From positions 1 to 64,000 of the forward strand of contig CANPWP010000006.1 of the NCBI GenBank assembly GCA_947584595.1: a DNA stretch of 64,000 nt, read 5' to 3'. This DNA comes from an uncultured Clostridia bacterium (GTDB taxonomy: Bacteria; Bacillota; Clostridia; Oscillospirales; Acutalibacteraceae). Of this stretch, positions 19,345 through 30,072 are shown in pieces. The translations under genes and the position numbers were made by a program. The notes beneath the pieces are model-generated. The model was not told the DNA's origin. It searched no databases and worked only from the letters and a program-made list of their open reading frames with translations. The first letter of the stretch is position 1. Each line of letters starts with the position of its first letter.

Positions 19345-19740
19345 ATGAATATTGCTTTAATTGCACATGATGAGAAAAAGGAACTGATGGTTCAGTTTTG
19401 TATTGCATACTGCGGTATTTTAAGCAGAAACACTCTTTGTGCAACCGGTACAACAGGAAAAATAATTTCTGAAGCAACAGGACTTGCAATACAGAAATTC
19501 CTTTCAGGCTCACAGGGCGGCAGTCAGCAAATTTCCGCAAGAATTGCCTGCAATGAGATTGATATGCTTCTTTTCTTCAGGGACCCTTTAAATTCAAAGC
19601 CAAACGAGCCTAATGATATAAATCTTTTAAGACTTTGCGATATGCATAACATTCCGGTTGCAACAAATATTGCAACTGCGGAGGTTTTGATCCACGGTCT
19701 TGAGAGAGGCGACCTTGACTGGAGAAATATTTTAAAATAA
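19345..19740 (+). CDS. mgsA: Methylglyoxal synthase
   Basis: [15 protein letters not shown]..., [27 protein letters not shown]. Confidence 0.94.
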   Translation: MNIALIAHDEKKELMVQFCIAYCGILSRNTLCATGTTGKIISEATGLAIQKFLSGSQGGSQQISARIACNEIDMLLFFRDPLNSKPNEPNDINLLRLCDMHNIPVATNIATAEVLIHGLERGDLDWRNILK

Positions 19741-19765
19741 TAGCATAAATACAGAAAAGTTTACT

Positions 19766-19789
19766 ATTGGGCGGCTTTTGCTGCCCAAT
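19766..19789 (+). terminator. Intrinsic terminator-like hairpin after mgsA
   Basis: ATTGGGCggcttttgctGCCCAAT. Confidence 0.55.
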
Positions 19790-19931
19790 AATTGTATAAT
19801 GCTAATCTTAATTTTAGCTGTAGAAAAAATTATATTACGTGCTTACAATCTTTACAACAAATAAGTTTTTCGTGTAATTTCAGTAACGGCCTTTGCGGTC
19901 GATTAAAAAAGCAAAAAATTCAAAAGACATC

Positions 19932-19957
19932 GTAGGGGCGGATTCCATATCCGCCCG
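19932..19957 (+). repeat. 26-bp REP-like hairpin, copy a
   Basis: GTAGGGGCGGATTCCATATCCGCCCG. Confidence 0.75.
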
Positions 19958-20072
19958 CAATAAATTGACAAATATAAAATTTGTCGTTACTGATATAAAT
20001 AAAACCTCTTTCAACATAAACTTTATCGACATTCTGATACTTATATTAGTATTTAAACATAGGAGGAATGGC

Positions 20073-21374
20073 ATGAGCCTTATTACCAAAAAAATAAAAG
20101 GAACGGAAGACGTACTTCCAAAAGAAAGCTACAAGTGGCAGTTTGTAGAAAGAATAATGAGAGATGAAGCTGAAAATTACGGATTTAAAGAAATCCGCAC
20201 ACCTGTTTTTGAGCATACGGAGCTTTTTGCAAGAGGCGTAGGCCAGACAACAGATGTTGTTCAAAAGGAAATGTACACATTTGACACAAAGGGCGGAGAA
20301 TCCGTGACGCTTCGTCCTGAGGGTACGGCAGGTGCCGCAAGAGCGGTGCTTGAACATTCCGTTTTAAATGACGGACTTCCCGTAAAGGCCTCATACTTTG
20401 TTTCATGCTACAGATACGAAAAGCCTCAGGCAGGAAGGCTTAGGGAATTTCACCAGTTCGGTCTTGAGGAATACGGTACATCGGACCCGATTGCCGACGC
20501 AGAGCTTATCTGTGCCGCACAATCAATTTTTGACAGACTTCAGATAAAAGAGCTTCATTTGGAAATTAATTCGATAGGCTGTCCAAAATGCAGAGCAGAA
20601 TACCACAAAGCATTAAGACAATATTTTGAAAATTACAAGGACAAGCTTTGTGATACCTGCCTTTCAAGGCTTGAAAAAAATCCTATGAGAATACTTGACT
20701 GCAAAAGTCCCGAGGATAAAAAAATTGCAGAAAATGCACCAAAGGTAATTGATTATTTATGTGAAGAATGCAGTGAGCATTTTGACAAAGTAAAGTCTTA
20801 TCTTGACAGTGCAGGCGTTAAATATATAGTAAATCCCACAATTGTAAGAGGTCTTGATTATTACACAAAAACAGTATTTGAATTTGTAACCGACCATATT
20901 GGCGCTCAGGGAACTGTCTGCGGCGGAGGAAGATATGACGGCTTGATTGAAGAATTAGGCGGTCAGCACGTTCCGTCCTTAGGCTTTGCAATGGGACTTG
21001 AACGATTGTTAATGCTAATGGATAAACAGGGCGTTGAAATTCCAAAACCCGACACCTGCGACTTATACATTGCAGGACTTGGAGATAACGCAAAATTAAA
21101 AGCCTTTGAGCTTGTTAAACAAATCAGAGAAAGCGGACTTTGCAGTGAGACCGACGTTGTAGGCAGAGGTCTAAGGGCACAAATGAAATATGCAGATAAA
21201 ATCGGAGCAAAGTTCAGTATGGTTTTAGGCGATAACGAAATTGAAGAAAACAAAGCAAAAGTTAAAAATATGGAAACAGGCGAACAAACTGAAATAAGCC
21301 TGTCGGAAAGCTTTGCGCAGGAATTTTTTGAAGTTCATACACAAAACAGAAACCGTCTTATAGCAGGCGTTTAA
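20073..21374 (+). CDS. hisS: Histidine--tRNA ligase
   Basis: IKGTEDVLPKESYKW, LRPEGTAGAARA; RBS AGGAGG before ATG 20073 (the track start at 19893 runs through non-coding repeat). Confidence 0.94.
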   Translation: MSLITKKIKGTEDVLPKESYKWQFVERIMRDEAENYGFKEIRTPVFEHTELFARGVGQTTDVVQKEMYTFDTKGGESVTLRPEGTAGAARAVLEHSVLNDGLPVKASYFVSCYRYEKPQAGRLREFHQFGLEEYGTSDPIADAELICAAQSIFDRLQIKELHLEINSIGCPKCRAEYHKALRQYFENYKDKLCDTCLSRLEKNPMRILDCKSPEDKKIAENAPKVIDYLCEECSEHFDKVKSYLDSAGVKYIVNPTIVRGLDYYTKTVFEFVTDHIGAQGTVCGGGRYDGLIEELGGQHVPSLGFAMGLERLLMLMDKQGVEIPKPDTCDLYIAGLGDNAKLKAFELVKQIRESGLCSETDVVGRGLRAQMKYADKIGAKFSMVLGDNEIEENKAKVKNMETGEQTEISLSESFAQEFFEVHTQNRNRLIAGV

Positions 21375-21391
21375 TCGGAGGAACAATAAAA

Positions 21392-23173
21392 ATGGCAGAA
21401 TTTATGACAGGATTAAAAAGAACAAACTACTGCGGTGATTTAAGAATAGATGACTGCGGCAAAGAAGTTACAGTCTGCGGCTGGGTACAGCGCCAGCGTG
21501 ACTTAGGCCAGCTTATATTTATAGATTTAAGGGACCGTACAGGTATTGTTCAGCTTGCCTTTACAGACAGCACAGACAAAGAGATTTTTAATAAGGCATT
21601 TGCCTGCCGAAGCGAGTTTGTACTTGCGGCAAAGGGATTTGTAAGGGAAAGAAGCTCAAAAAACAGCGAGATTTCAACAGGCGATATTGAAATTGAAGTA
21701 ACTGATTTACGAGTTCTTTCAAAGGCTCAGACGCCGCCTTTTGAAATTCTCGATAAGACAGATACAAACGAAGAATTAAGACTTAAACACCGTTATCTTG
21801 ATTTAAGAAGAACACCTTTGCAGAAAAATATTATTATGAGAAGCAAAATTGCAAAAGTTACGAGAGATTATTTTAATGAAAACGGTTTTATAGAAATCGA
21901 AACACCTATGATGATAAAATCTACTCCCGAGGGTGCAAGAGATTATCTTGTTCCGTCAAGGGTCCATAAAGGGAAGTTCTATGCCCTGCCCCAGTCACCC
22001 CAGATGTATAAACAGCTTTTAATGCTTTCGGGGTTTGACAGATATATTCAGCTTGCAAGATGTTTCAGAGATGAAGATTTAAGAGCAGACCGTCAGCCTG
22101 AATTTACACAGATAGATATGGAACTGTCTTTTGTTGACGTTGAGGATATTCTTGAAATCAACGAGGGACTTTTCAAAAGACTTTTTAAGGAAGTTATGAA
22201 TAAAGACCTTGAAACTCCTTTTGAGAGAATAAGCTATAATGAGGCTATGAAAAACTACGGCTCGGATAAGCCCGATATCCGTTTTGACATGAAAATTCAG
22301 AATATTTCAGAGCTTGTAAAGGACAGCGAATTCGGCGTGTTTGCAAATGCAATTAAAGACGGCGGTTCGGTTAGGGCAATTGTTGCAAAAAACAGCGCAG
22401 ATACCTACACAAGAAAAGAAATCGATAAGCTGACGGAGTACGTTAAAGGCATAGGTGCAAAGGGTCTTGCATATATAAGATGGGTAGATGACGAACCTGC
22501 CTGCTCATTTAAAAAATTTATGGCAGATGGAGAGCTTGAAAATATTCTAAATACACTTGGCGCAGAAAAAGGCGACATTGTGTTTATTGTTGCAGATAAA
22601 ACCTCTGTTGTGCTCTCAACATTAGGCGCATTAAGGCTTACCGTTGCTAAAAGGCTTAATATAATTCCAAACACATTCAAATTCCTGTGGATTGTTGACT
22701 TTCCATTTTTTGAATATGATGAAGAGACGGGAGAATGGGTAGCAATGCACCATCCATTTACAATGCCGAAGGAGGAATGTTTGCAATATCTTGATACAGA
22801 CCCCTCAAAGGTCGTTGCAAAGGCATTTGACTTAACATTAAACGGGACCGAGCTTTCCAGCGGTTCAATGAGAATTACAGACCCTGAGCTTCAGCAAAAA
22901 ATGTTCAGAGCATTAAAAATGACTGATGAAGAAATCGACGCAAAATTCGGCTTTTTGGTAGAAGCTTATAAATACGGCGCACCTCCCCACGGCGGAATGG
23001 GCATTGGACTTGACAGAGTTGCAATGATTTTATGTAATGCAGAAAGCTTGAGAGATGTTACAGCCTTTCCAAAGGTTCAAAACGCAAGTGAGCTTATGTC
23101 TGCCTGCCCTTCGGCTGTTGATGATGAAAGTCTTGAAGTCTTAGGAATTACGGTTACTGAAAATAAAGAGTAA
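21392..23173 (+). CDS. aspS: Aspartate--tRNA ligase
   Basis: Class II aaRS; CGWVQRQRDLGQLIFIDLRDRTGIVQ; GGMGIGLDRVAMI. Confidence 0.96.
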   Translation: MAEFMTGLKRTNYCGDLRIDDCGKEVTVCGWVQRQRDLGQLIFIDLRDRTGIVQLAFTDSTDKEIFNKAFACRSEFVLAAKGFVRERSSKNSEISTGDIEIEVTDLRVLSKAQTPPFEILDKTDTNEELRLKHRYLDLRRTPLQKNIIMRSKIAKVTRDYFNENGFIEIETPMMIKSTPEGARDYLVPSRVHKGKFYALPQSPQMYKQLLMLSGFDRYIQLARCFRDEDLRADRQPEFTQIDMELSFVDVEDILEINEGLFKRLFKEVMNKDLETPFERISYNEAMKNYGSDKPDIRFDMKIQNISELVKDSEFGVFANAIKDGGSVRAIVAKNSADTYTRKEIDKLTEYVKGIGAKGLAYIRWVDDEPACSFKKFMADGELENILNTLGAEKGDIVFIVADKTSVVLSTLGALRLTVAKRLNIIPNTFKFLWIVDFPFFEYDEETGEWVAMHHPFTMPKEECLQYLDTDPSKVVAKAFDLTLNGTELSSGSMRITDPELQQKMFRALKMTDEEIDAKFGFLVEAYKYGAPPHGGMGIGLDRVAMILCNAESLRDVTAFPKVQNASELMSACPSAVDDESLEVLGITVTENKE

Positions 23174-23207
23174 ATAATGTTTATTCATTTTTTAAGAAGA
23201 GATTTCT

Positions 23208-23363
23208 ATGGGTATTATTAGAGCAGCATTAAATGCAATCGGCGGCAGTCTTGCAGACTTCTGGCTTAAAGTTACATCACAGATTGCTATGGACGATACA
23301 ACCTGATTTGTTCCGAATAGCCTTATTATGAAAAACGGTGTTGAAGTAAGAAAAATCAGATAA
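23208..23363 (+). pseudogene. Possible N-terminal remnant of an SPFH/YdjI-like gene with in-frame TGA
   Basis: MGIIRAALNAIGGSLADFWLKVTSQIAMDDTT-TGA-FVPNSLIMKNGVEVRKIR*. Confidence 0.45.
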
Positions 23364-23376
23364 AAATTAAAACAAG

Positions 23377-23412
23377 AACGGCAAAGCGTTAAATGAACGC
23401 TTTGCCGTTTTT
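23377..23412 (+). terminator. Intrinsic terminator
   Basis: AACGGCAAAGCGTTaaatgAACGCTTTGCCGTTTTT. Confidence 0.8.
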
Positions 23413-23454
23413 ATAATTTATGTTAGTTGTTTATTATATAAAAGAGTCAGCCGA

Positions 23455-24969
<1,515 letters not shown>

Positions 24970-25052
24970 TTAGATTTAACTTTATTAAACATTTACTTTT
25001 CAAGTAAAAAATGGTATTCTAAAATCAAAATAAATCTAATTGACTTTTAGAA

Positions 25053-25073
25053 AGTATTTGCTCGGTAAATACT
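25053..25073. promoter_or_regulatory. Palindrome upstream of pyk
   Basis: AGTATTTgctcggtAAATACT adjacent to TATAAT. Confidence 0.3.
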
Positions 25074-25113
25074 ATAATAAATAAAATTTAAAGAATTAAC
25101 TCGGAGGTTAATT

Positions 25114-26562
25114 ATGAGAAATACAAAAATAGTATGCACAATGGGTCCTGCGTGCAATAATAAAGAGACATTGCTTAAAATGATTGATGCAGGAATGAAT
25201 GTTGCACGCTTTAATATGTCTCACGGAAATTATGAAGATACAAAAAAACTTATTGACACAGTAAAAGAGGCAATTAAGGAAAGCGGAAAATATGTTGAAC
25301 TTCTTCTTGATACAAAAGGTCCTGAGGTAAGAATAGGAACATTTACCGACGGATATGTTGAGCTTGAAAAGGGACAGGAGTTTTCTTTTGTAAAAGAGCA
25401 GGATAAAGGGGACGAAAAATGTGCAAGCCTTTCTTTTCCTAAACTTGTAGATCTGTTTCATTCAGAAGGCAGTGAGGCAGTCGGCAGAGAAATTTTGCTT
25501 GACGACGGCAAATTAAGTATGCAGGTTAAAGAGATTACGGCTGATTCAATTATCTGTACTGTTATAAAAGGCGGCAGGCTCTCGAACAGAAAAAGCATAA
25601 ATATTCCAAACTACAAAATCAATATGCCTTATGTAAGCCAAAAAGACAGAGAAGATATTGAATTCGGATTAAGAAACGGAGCTCATGTTGTTGCGGCATC
25701 ATTTGTCCGTTCTTATGAAGATGTAAAAACTCTCCGTGATTATATCGACAGTATCGGCTATGAATATGTTGAAATCATTTCAAAAATTGAAAATCAAAGC
25801 GGTGTAGATGATATTGACAAAATTCTTGAGGTCAGCGACGGAATTATGGTAGCAAGAGGAGATATGGGAGTTGAAATACCTTTTATAAAGCTTCCTGAAA
25901 TTCAGAAAACGCTTATCAGGAAGGCAGTATCTTCGGGTAAATTTGTAATTACCGCAACACAAATGCTTGAAAGTATGACAACCTCTCCAAGACCGACAAG
26001 AGCTGAAATAAGCGATGTTGCAAATGCCGTATATGACGGCACAAGCGCAGTAATGCTTTCGGGGGAATCTGCAATGGGACAGTATCCCGTTGAAAGCGTA
26101 AGGGCTTTAAACGATATTTGTGAAGAGGCTGAAAGCAACAGCGAAACAGAGGTTCTTGAAAGGTATATTATGAGAAACCTTTTAAACGGGGCGTCTGATT
26201 TAAGCTTCAGAGAAAATATCTGTTTAGCCGCAAAAACGGTTGCTCAGAAAATCGGCGCAAAAGCAATCATCGTAGAAAGCGCCACGGGTCGTGTTGCCCG
26301 CTCAATGGCACATTTCAGACCGCAGTGTCCTATTATTGCAGTTGTAACCTCTGAGCTTGTAGCAAAAAAACTTTGCTTAACATGGGGTGTTACCGCAGTT
26401 TTAGGTGAGGAAAAAACAACATCCGACGCTATAACAAAACAAGCTATGGAAAAAGCTCTCTCAACCAAAATTGTTAAAAAGGGCGATATTGTTATTGTGC
26501 TTTCTTCCAATAAAATTACCCCTACATCAAGCACAGATACATTGAGCATAAGGATTCTTTAA
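25114..26562 (+). CDS. pyk: Pyruvate kinase
   Basis: TKIVCTMGPAC, MISKIENQ-like EIISKIENQSGVDD, ARGDMGVEIP. Confidence 0.96.
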   Translation: MRNTKIVCTMGPACNNKETLLKMIDAGMNVARFNMSHGNYEDTKKLIDTVKEAIKESGKYVELLLDTKGPEVRIGTFTDGYVELEKGQEFSFVKEQDKGDEKCASLSFPKLVDLFHSEGSEAVGREILLDDGKLSMQVKEITADSIICTVIKGGRLSNRKSINIPNYKINMPYVSQKDREDIEFGLRNGAHVVAASFVRSYEDVKTLRDYIDSIGYEYVEIISKIENQSGVDDIDKILEVSDGIMVARGDMGVEIPFIKLPEIQKTLIRKAVSSGKFVITATQMLESMTTSPRPTRAEISDVANAVYDGTSAVMLSGESAMGQYPVESVRALNDICEEAESNSETEVLERYIMRNLLNGASDLSFRENICLAAKTVAQKIGAKAIIVESATGRVARSMAHFRPQCPIIAVVTSELVAKKLCLTWGVTAVLGEEKTTSDAITKQAMEKALSTKIVKKGDIVIVLSSNKITPTSSTDTLSIRIL

Positions 26563-26563
26563 T

Positions 26564-27058
26564 ATGAAAAATGTAATTTTGATAGGTATGCCAGGATGCG
26601 GAAAAAGTACTATAGGAGTCGTACTTGCAAAAAGTCTTGGTTTTGGATTTACGGACACAGATTTAATTATTTGTGAAAAAAAGGGTCAAAAGCTCCAGGA
26701 TTTAATTGACAACCAGGGCATTGACAAATTTCTTGAAACAGAAGAAGAGGTCGGCAGAGAATTAAATTGTAAAAATACGGTTGTAGCCACCGGAGGTTCA
26801 ATGGTTATGAACCCAAAGGCAATGGAGAATTTAAAGTCATTGGGAACGGTTGTTTATATTGACGTTCCCCTTGAAGTACTTAAAAAACGTATTAATAATA
26901 TGAAAACAAGGGGAATCGTATTTGAAAAAGGTGAAACCCTTAATGATATTTTTGAAAAGAGATCCCCTCTTTATAAGAAATATTCAGATATTACGGTTGC
27001 CGTATTTAAAAACGATTCCCTTGAACATACAGTCGCTAAAATAGTTAATAAGTTATAA
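26564..27058 (+). CDS. aroK: Shikimate kinase
   Basis: ILIGMPGCGKSTIGVVLAKSLGFGFTDTD; VVATGGS. Confidence 0.92.
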   Translation: MKNVILIGMPGCGKSTIGVVLAKSLGFGFTDTDLIICEKKGQKLQDLIDNQGIDKFLETEEEVGRELNCKNTVVATGGSMVMNPKAMENLKSLGTVVYIDVPLEVLKKRINNMKTRGIVFEKGETLNDIFEKRSPLYKKYSDITVAVFKNDSLEHTVAKIVNKL

Positions 27059-27083
27059 GTAAAACTTATAAAGACTATAGCTT

Positions 27084-27109
27084 GTAGGGGCGACCCTTGA
27101 GGTTGCCCG
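27084..27109 (+). repeat. 26-bp REP-like hairpin, copy b
   Basis: GTAGGGGCGACCCTTGAGGTTGCCCG. Confidence 0.8.
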
Positions 27110-27184
27110 AAAAAGGGCTCTGTCAGTCAATGTCGTAAACTTATGACAACTGAGGCTTACATTAATATAAGTAGAAAACGCTCT

Positions 27185-28395
27185 CTCTGACGAGAAATTC
27201 CCCTGCAAGGGGAAATGTCACGAAGTGACAAAAGGAATGCCGTTTTCGCAGAAAAAGGCTTCCTCTGACGAGGGAGGCGATATTTTACATAAATGTTTTT
27301 TATATAATAAAAGGCTCCCCTTAAGGGGAGCTGTCAGCGAAGCTGACTGAGGGGTGCATAGCTGAACATTTCTACCCTTCCGTCACGACTCCGTCGTGAC
27401 ACCTTCCCTGCTAGGGAAGGCTTTTTCTCTCAAACGTTTTGCTTTAATCTAACCTTTTCCTAAGTTGACGACATTGCCTGCAAGGGGAAATGTCACGAAG
27501 TGACAAAAGGCTCCCTCTGACGAGGGAGCTGTCAAAGCGTTAGCTTTGACTGAGGGAGAGATATTTGCAACTTTTTACTTTTTTCAACAAAATTGTTAAA
27601 ATTTAATCGTTTTTTGCTTTTAAAATTAAGTTGTTTTAATTTGAAGTGTTTTCTCTCCCTCCGTCTGCGGCTTCGCCGCAGCCACCTCCCTCGTCAGAGG
27701 GAGGCGATATTTTACATAAATGTTTTTTATATAATAAAAGGCTCCCCTTAAGGGGAGCTGTCAGCGAAGCTGACTGAGGGGTATATAGCTGAACATTTCT
27801 ACCCTTCCGTCACGACTGCGTCGTGCCACCTTCCCTGATAGGGAAGGCTTTTTCTCTCAAACGTTTTGCTTTAATCTAACCTTTTCCTAAATTGATGACA
27901 TTGCTCTGTAAGGTGAAATGTCACGAAGTGACAAAAGGATTGCCGCTTTCGCAGAAAAAGGCTCCCTCTGACGAGGGAGCTGTCAAAGCGTTAGCTTTGA
28001 CTGAGGGAGAGATATTTGCAACTTTTTACTTTTTTCAACAAAATTGTTAAAATTTAATCGTTTTTTGCTTTTAAAATTAAGTTGTTTTAATTTGAAGTGT
28101 TTTCTCTCCCTCCGTCTGCGGCTTCGCCGCAGCCACCTCCCTCGTCAGAGGGAGGCGATATTTTACATAAATGTTTTTTATATAATAAAAGGCTCCCCTT
28201 AAGGGGAGCTGTCAGCGAAGCTGACTGAGGGGTATATAGCTGAACATTTCTACCCTTCCGTCACGACTCCGTCGTGCCACCTTCCCTGATAGGGAAGGCT
28301 TTTTCTCTCAAACGTTTTGCTTTAATCTAACCTTTTCATAAGTTGATGACATTGCCTGCAAGGGAAATTTCTCGTCAGAGGGAGGCAATCGGGTT
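27185..28395. repeat. Tandem array of composite hairpin repeats (unit 427-451 bp)
   Basis: GCGATATTTTACATAAATGTTTTTTATATAATAAAAGGCTCCCC recurs at 27277, 27704, 28155 with near-identical flanks. Confidence 0.9.
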
Positions 28396-28400
28396 TTCTG

Positions 28401-28739
28401 TTATAAAATTTCAGAAATGCTTTCAATAATTTTAACAATACTTATTTTTTTATTTTTCGGAACTTTTTTAAGAGCAGAGTTAATTCTATATGTAATATCC
28501 GGATCGGGACAAGATTCTGAATTATCAAAAACAAGCAAATCAAAAATGGAAATGTTTAAAACCTCACATATTTTATAAAGAGTATCAATGGTAGGAAATC
28601 TCTGACATCGCTCAAGCTTACCTACATATGATAGGGAAAGGTCAGCACAAAGAGAAAGACTTTCCAGACTTAAATCAGCTTTAAGTCTGTGTTTCATAAT
28701 ATTTTTGCTAATGTTATCTAATAATTCTTCTCTGGTCAT
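28401..28739 (-). CDS. XRE-family regulator
   Basis: HTH: LKADLSLESLSLCADLSLSYVGKLERCQRFPTIDTLYKICEVLNISIFDL. Confidence 0.85.
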   Translation of the reverse strand: MTREELLDNISKNIMKHRLKADLSLESLSLCADLSLSYVGKLERCQRFPTIDTLYKICEVLNISIFDLLVFDNSESCPDPDITYRINSALKKVPKNKKISIVKIIESISEIL

Positions 28740-28753
28740 AAAACATATTCTCC

Positions 28754-29041
28754 TTATTTATTTTTCATATTATTTATAACGAGTTTTAAAAGAGCAATTT
28801 GTTCGGGAGTTAATCCTTCGGCGTCAATATAATCATTACAATAAATGTCCAGCAGATAATCGGGAGTAACTGAAAAATACCTCGCAATCTTTATTAACAT
28901 CTTAACAGAGGGCATTGTATTTCCATTCTCCCAATTTGACAGGCTTTGTTTTGAAACAGATAATGCCTTTGCCAAATCAACCTGACTTAAATTTCTTGCT
29001 TCTCGAAGTTTTTTAATATTTTCTCCTAACATTTTTATCAC
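28754..29041 (-). CDS. XRE-family regulator
   Basis: HTH: LREARNLSQVDLAKALSVSKQSLSNWENGNTMPSVKMLIKIARYF. Confidence 0.9.
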   Translation of the reverse strand: MIKMLGENIKKLREARNLSQVDLAKALSVSKQSLSNWENGNTMPSVKMLIKIARYFSVTPDYLLDIYCNDYIDAEGLTPEQIALLKLVINNMKNK

Positions 29042-29050
29042 CTAAACATA

Positions 29051-29073
29051 TTTTAGATAAAATTTATCTAAAA
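29051..29073. promoter_or_regulatory. 23-bp perfect palindrome between divergent XRE genes
   Basis: TTTTAGATAAA-A-TTTATCTAAAA. Confidence 0.6.
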
Positions 29074-29095
29074 GTCAATAGTTAATATAAATTTA

Positions 29096-29323
29096 ATGTA
29101 TAATATTTTTGGTGATGATATGAATAATAGAATTAAAGAACTTCGTATAGATAACGACTTTACTCAACAACAAGTATCAGATAAACTTGGAATTACTCAA
29201 AGAAAATACAGTTATATAGAAACTGGACAACAACAAATTACTGCAGAACTTTTAATAAAATTATCTAAGCTCTACAATGTTTCCATAGACTATATTTTAG
29301 GGATAACCAATAAACAACAATAA
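29096..29323 (+). CDS. XRE-family regulator (minimal HTH)
   Basis: IKELRIDNDFTQQQVSDKLGITQRKYSYIETGQQQITAELLIKLSKLYNVSIDYILG. Confidence 0.9.
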   Translation: MYNIFGDDMNNRIKELRIDNDFTQQQVSDKLGITQRKYSYIETGQQQITAELLIKLSKLYNVSIDYILGITNKQQ

Positions 29324-29384
29324 GATAATATAATATTGTTAAGTGAAAAAATTGAAAATATTAAACTTGAACGTCGCTAAAAAA

Positions 29385-29970
29385 TATGCCTCCCTCTGAC
29401 GAGGGAGGTGGCTGCGGCGAAGCCGCAGACGGAGGGAGAGAAAACTTTTTAAAAATTACTATTTTTATCTAAAAAGTTTAAATTATTTAATATCTTTCCC
29501 TCAGTCAAAGCTAACGCTTTGACAGCTCCCTCATCAGAGGGAGCCGAACACAAATTTAAACGTTTGTTTTAAACCCTTCAGTCAAATTGTTAATAGATGG
29601 AACCTAAAATTAAATTAAAGCTTTTCTAAAGAATATGCCTCCCTCTGACGAGGGAGGTGGGTGTGGCGAAGCCACAGACGGAGGGAGAGAAAACTCCTAT
29701 AGTATAGCAACTTTACTGCAAATGCAGAAAACGCTTAAACTATAAAAATTTTGTTGCAAAAAGGGAAAAAGTAGCAAAATCTCTCCCTCAGTCAAAGCTG
29801 TCAGCGTAAGCTGACTGAGGGGTATATAGCTGAACATTACTACCCTTCCGTCACGACTCCGTCGTGCCACCTTCCCTGTTAGGGAAGGCTTTTTCTCTCA
29901 AACGTTTTGCTTTAATCTAACCTTTTCCTAAGTTGATGATATTGCTCTGTAAGGTGAAACGTCTTTTATT
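29385..29970. repeat. Second cluster of composite hairpin repeats
   Basis: Two CCTCCCTCTGACGAGGGAGGTGG...CAGACGGAGGGAG units plus CTCCCTCAGTCAAAG / TGACTGAGGGG and CCTTCCGTCACGACTCCGTCGTG modules. Confidence 0.85.
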
Positions 29971-30006
29971 TGCGAATAAAAAATGTAAAAGATTTTAATA
30001 AAATAA

Positions 30007-30040
30007 AAGACGGAAAGCAATTTTGTAAGCTTTCCGTCTT
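30007..30040 (-). terminator. Intrinsic terminator of the GGGtGRT operon
   Basis: AAGACGGAAAGC...GCTTTCCGTCTT with T-rich minus-strand 3' flank. Confidence 0.7.
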
Positions 30041-30072
30041 AATTATTTTAGAAATAAATTAACTTGATAAAA

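Noticed and set aside
19790-20072. T-box riboswitch upstream of hisS (also considered for argG and hisC)
   Set aside because: No AGGGTGGNACCGCG-type T-box sequence found in these leaders.
19893-20072. N-terminal extension of HisRS in the ORF track
   Set aside because: Reads through REP-like hairpin copy a and AT-rich spacer; true start with AGGAGG is at 20073.
27185-28395. CRISPR array interpretation of the tandem repeats
   Set aside because: Units are 427-451 bp, spacers are not unique short sequences, and no cas genes are in the window.
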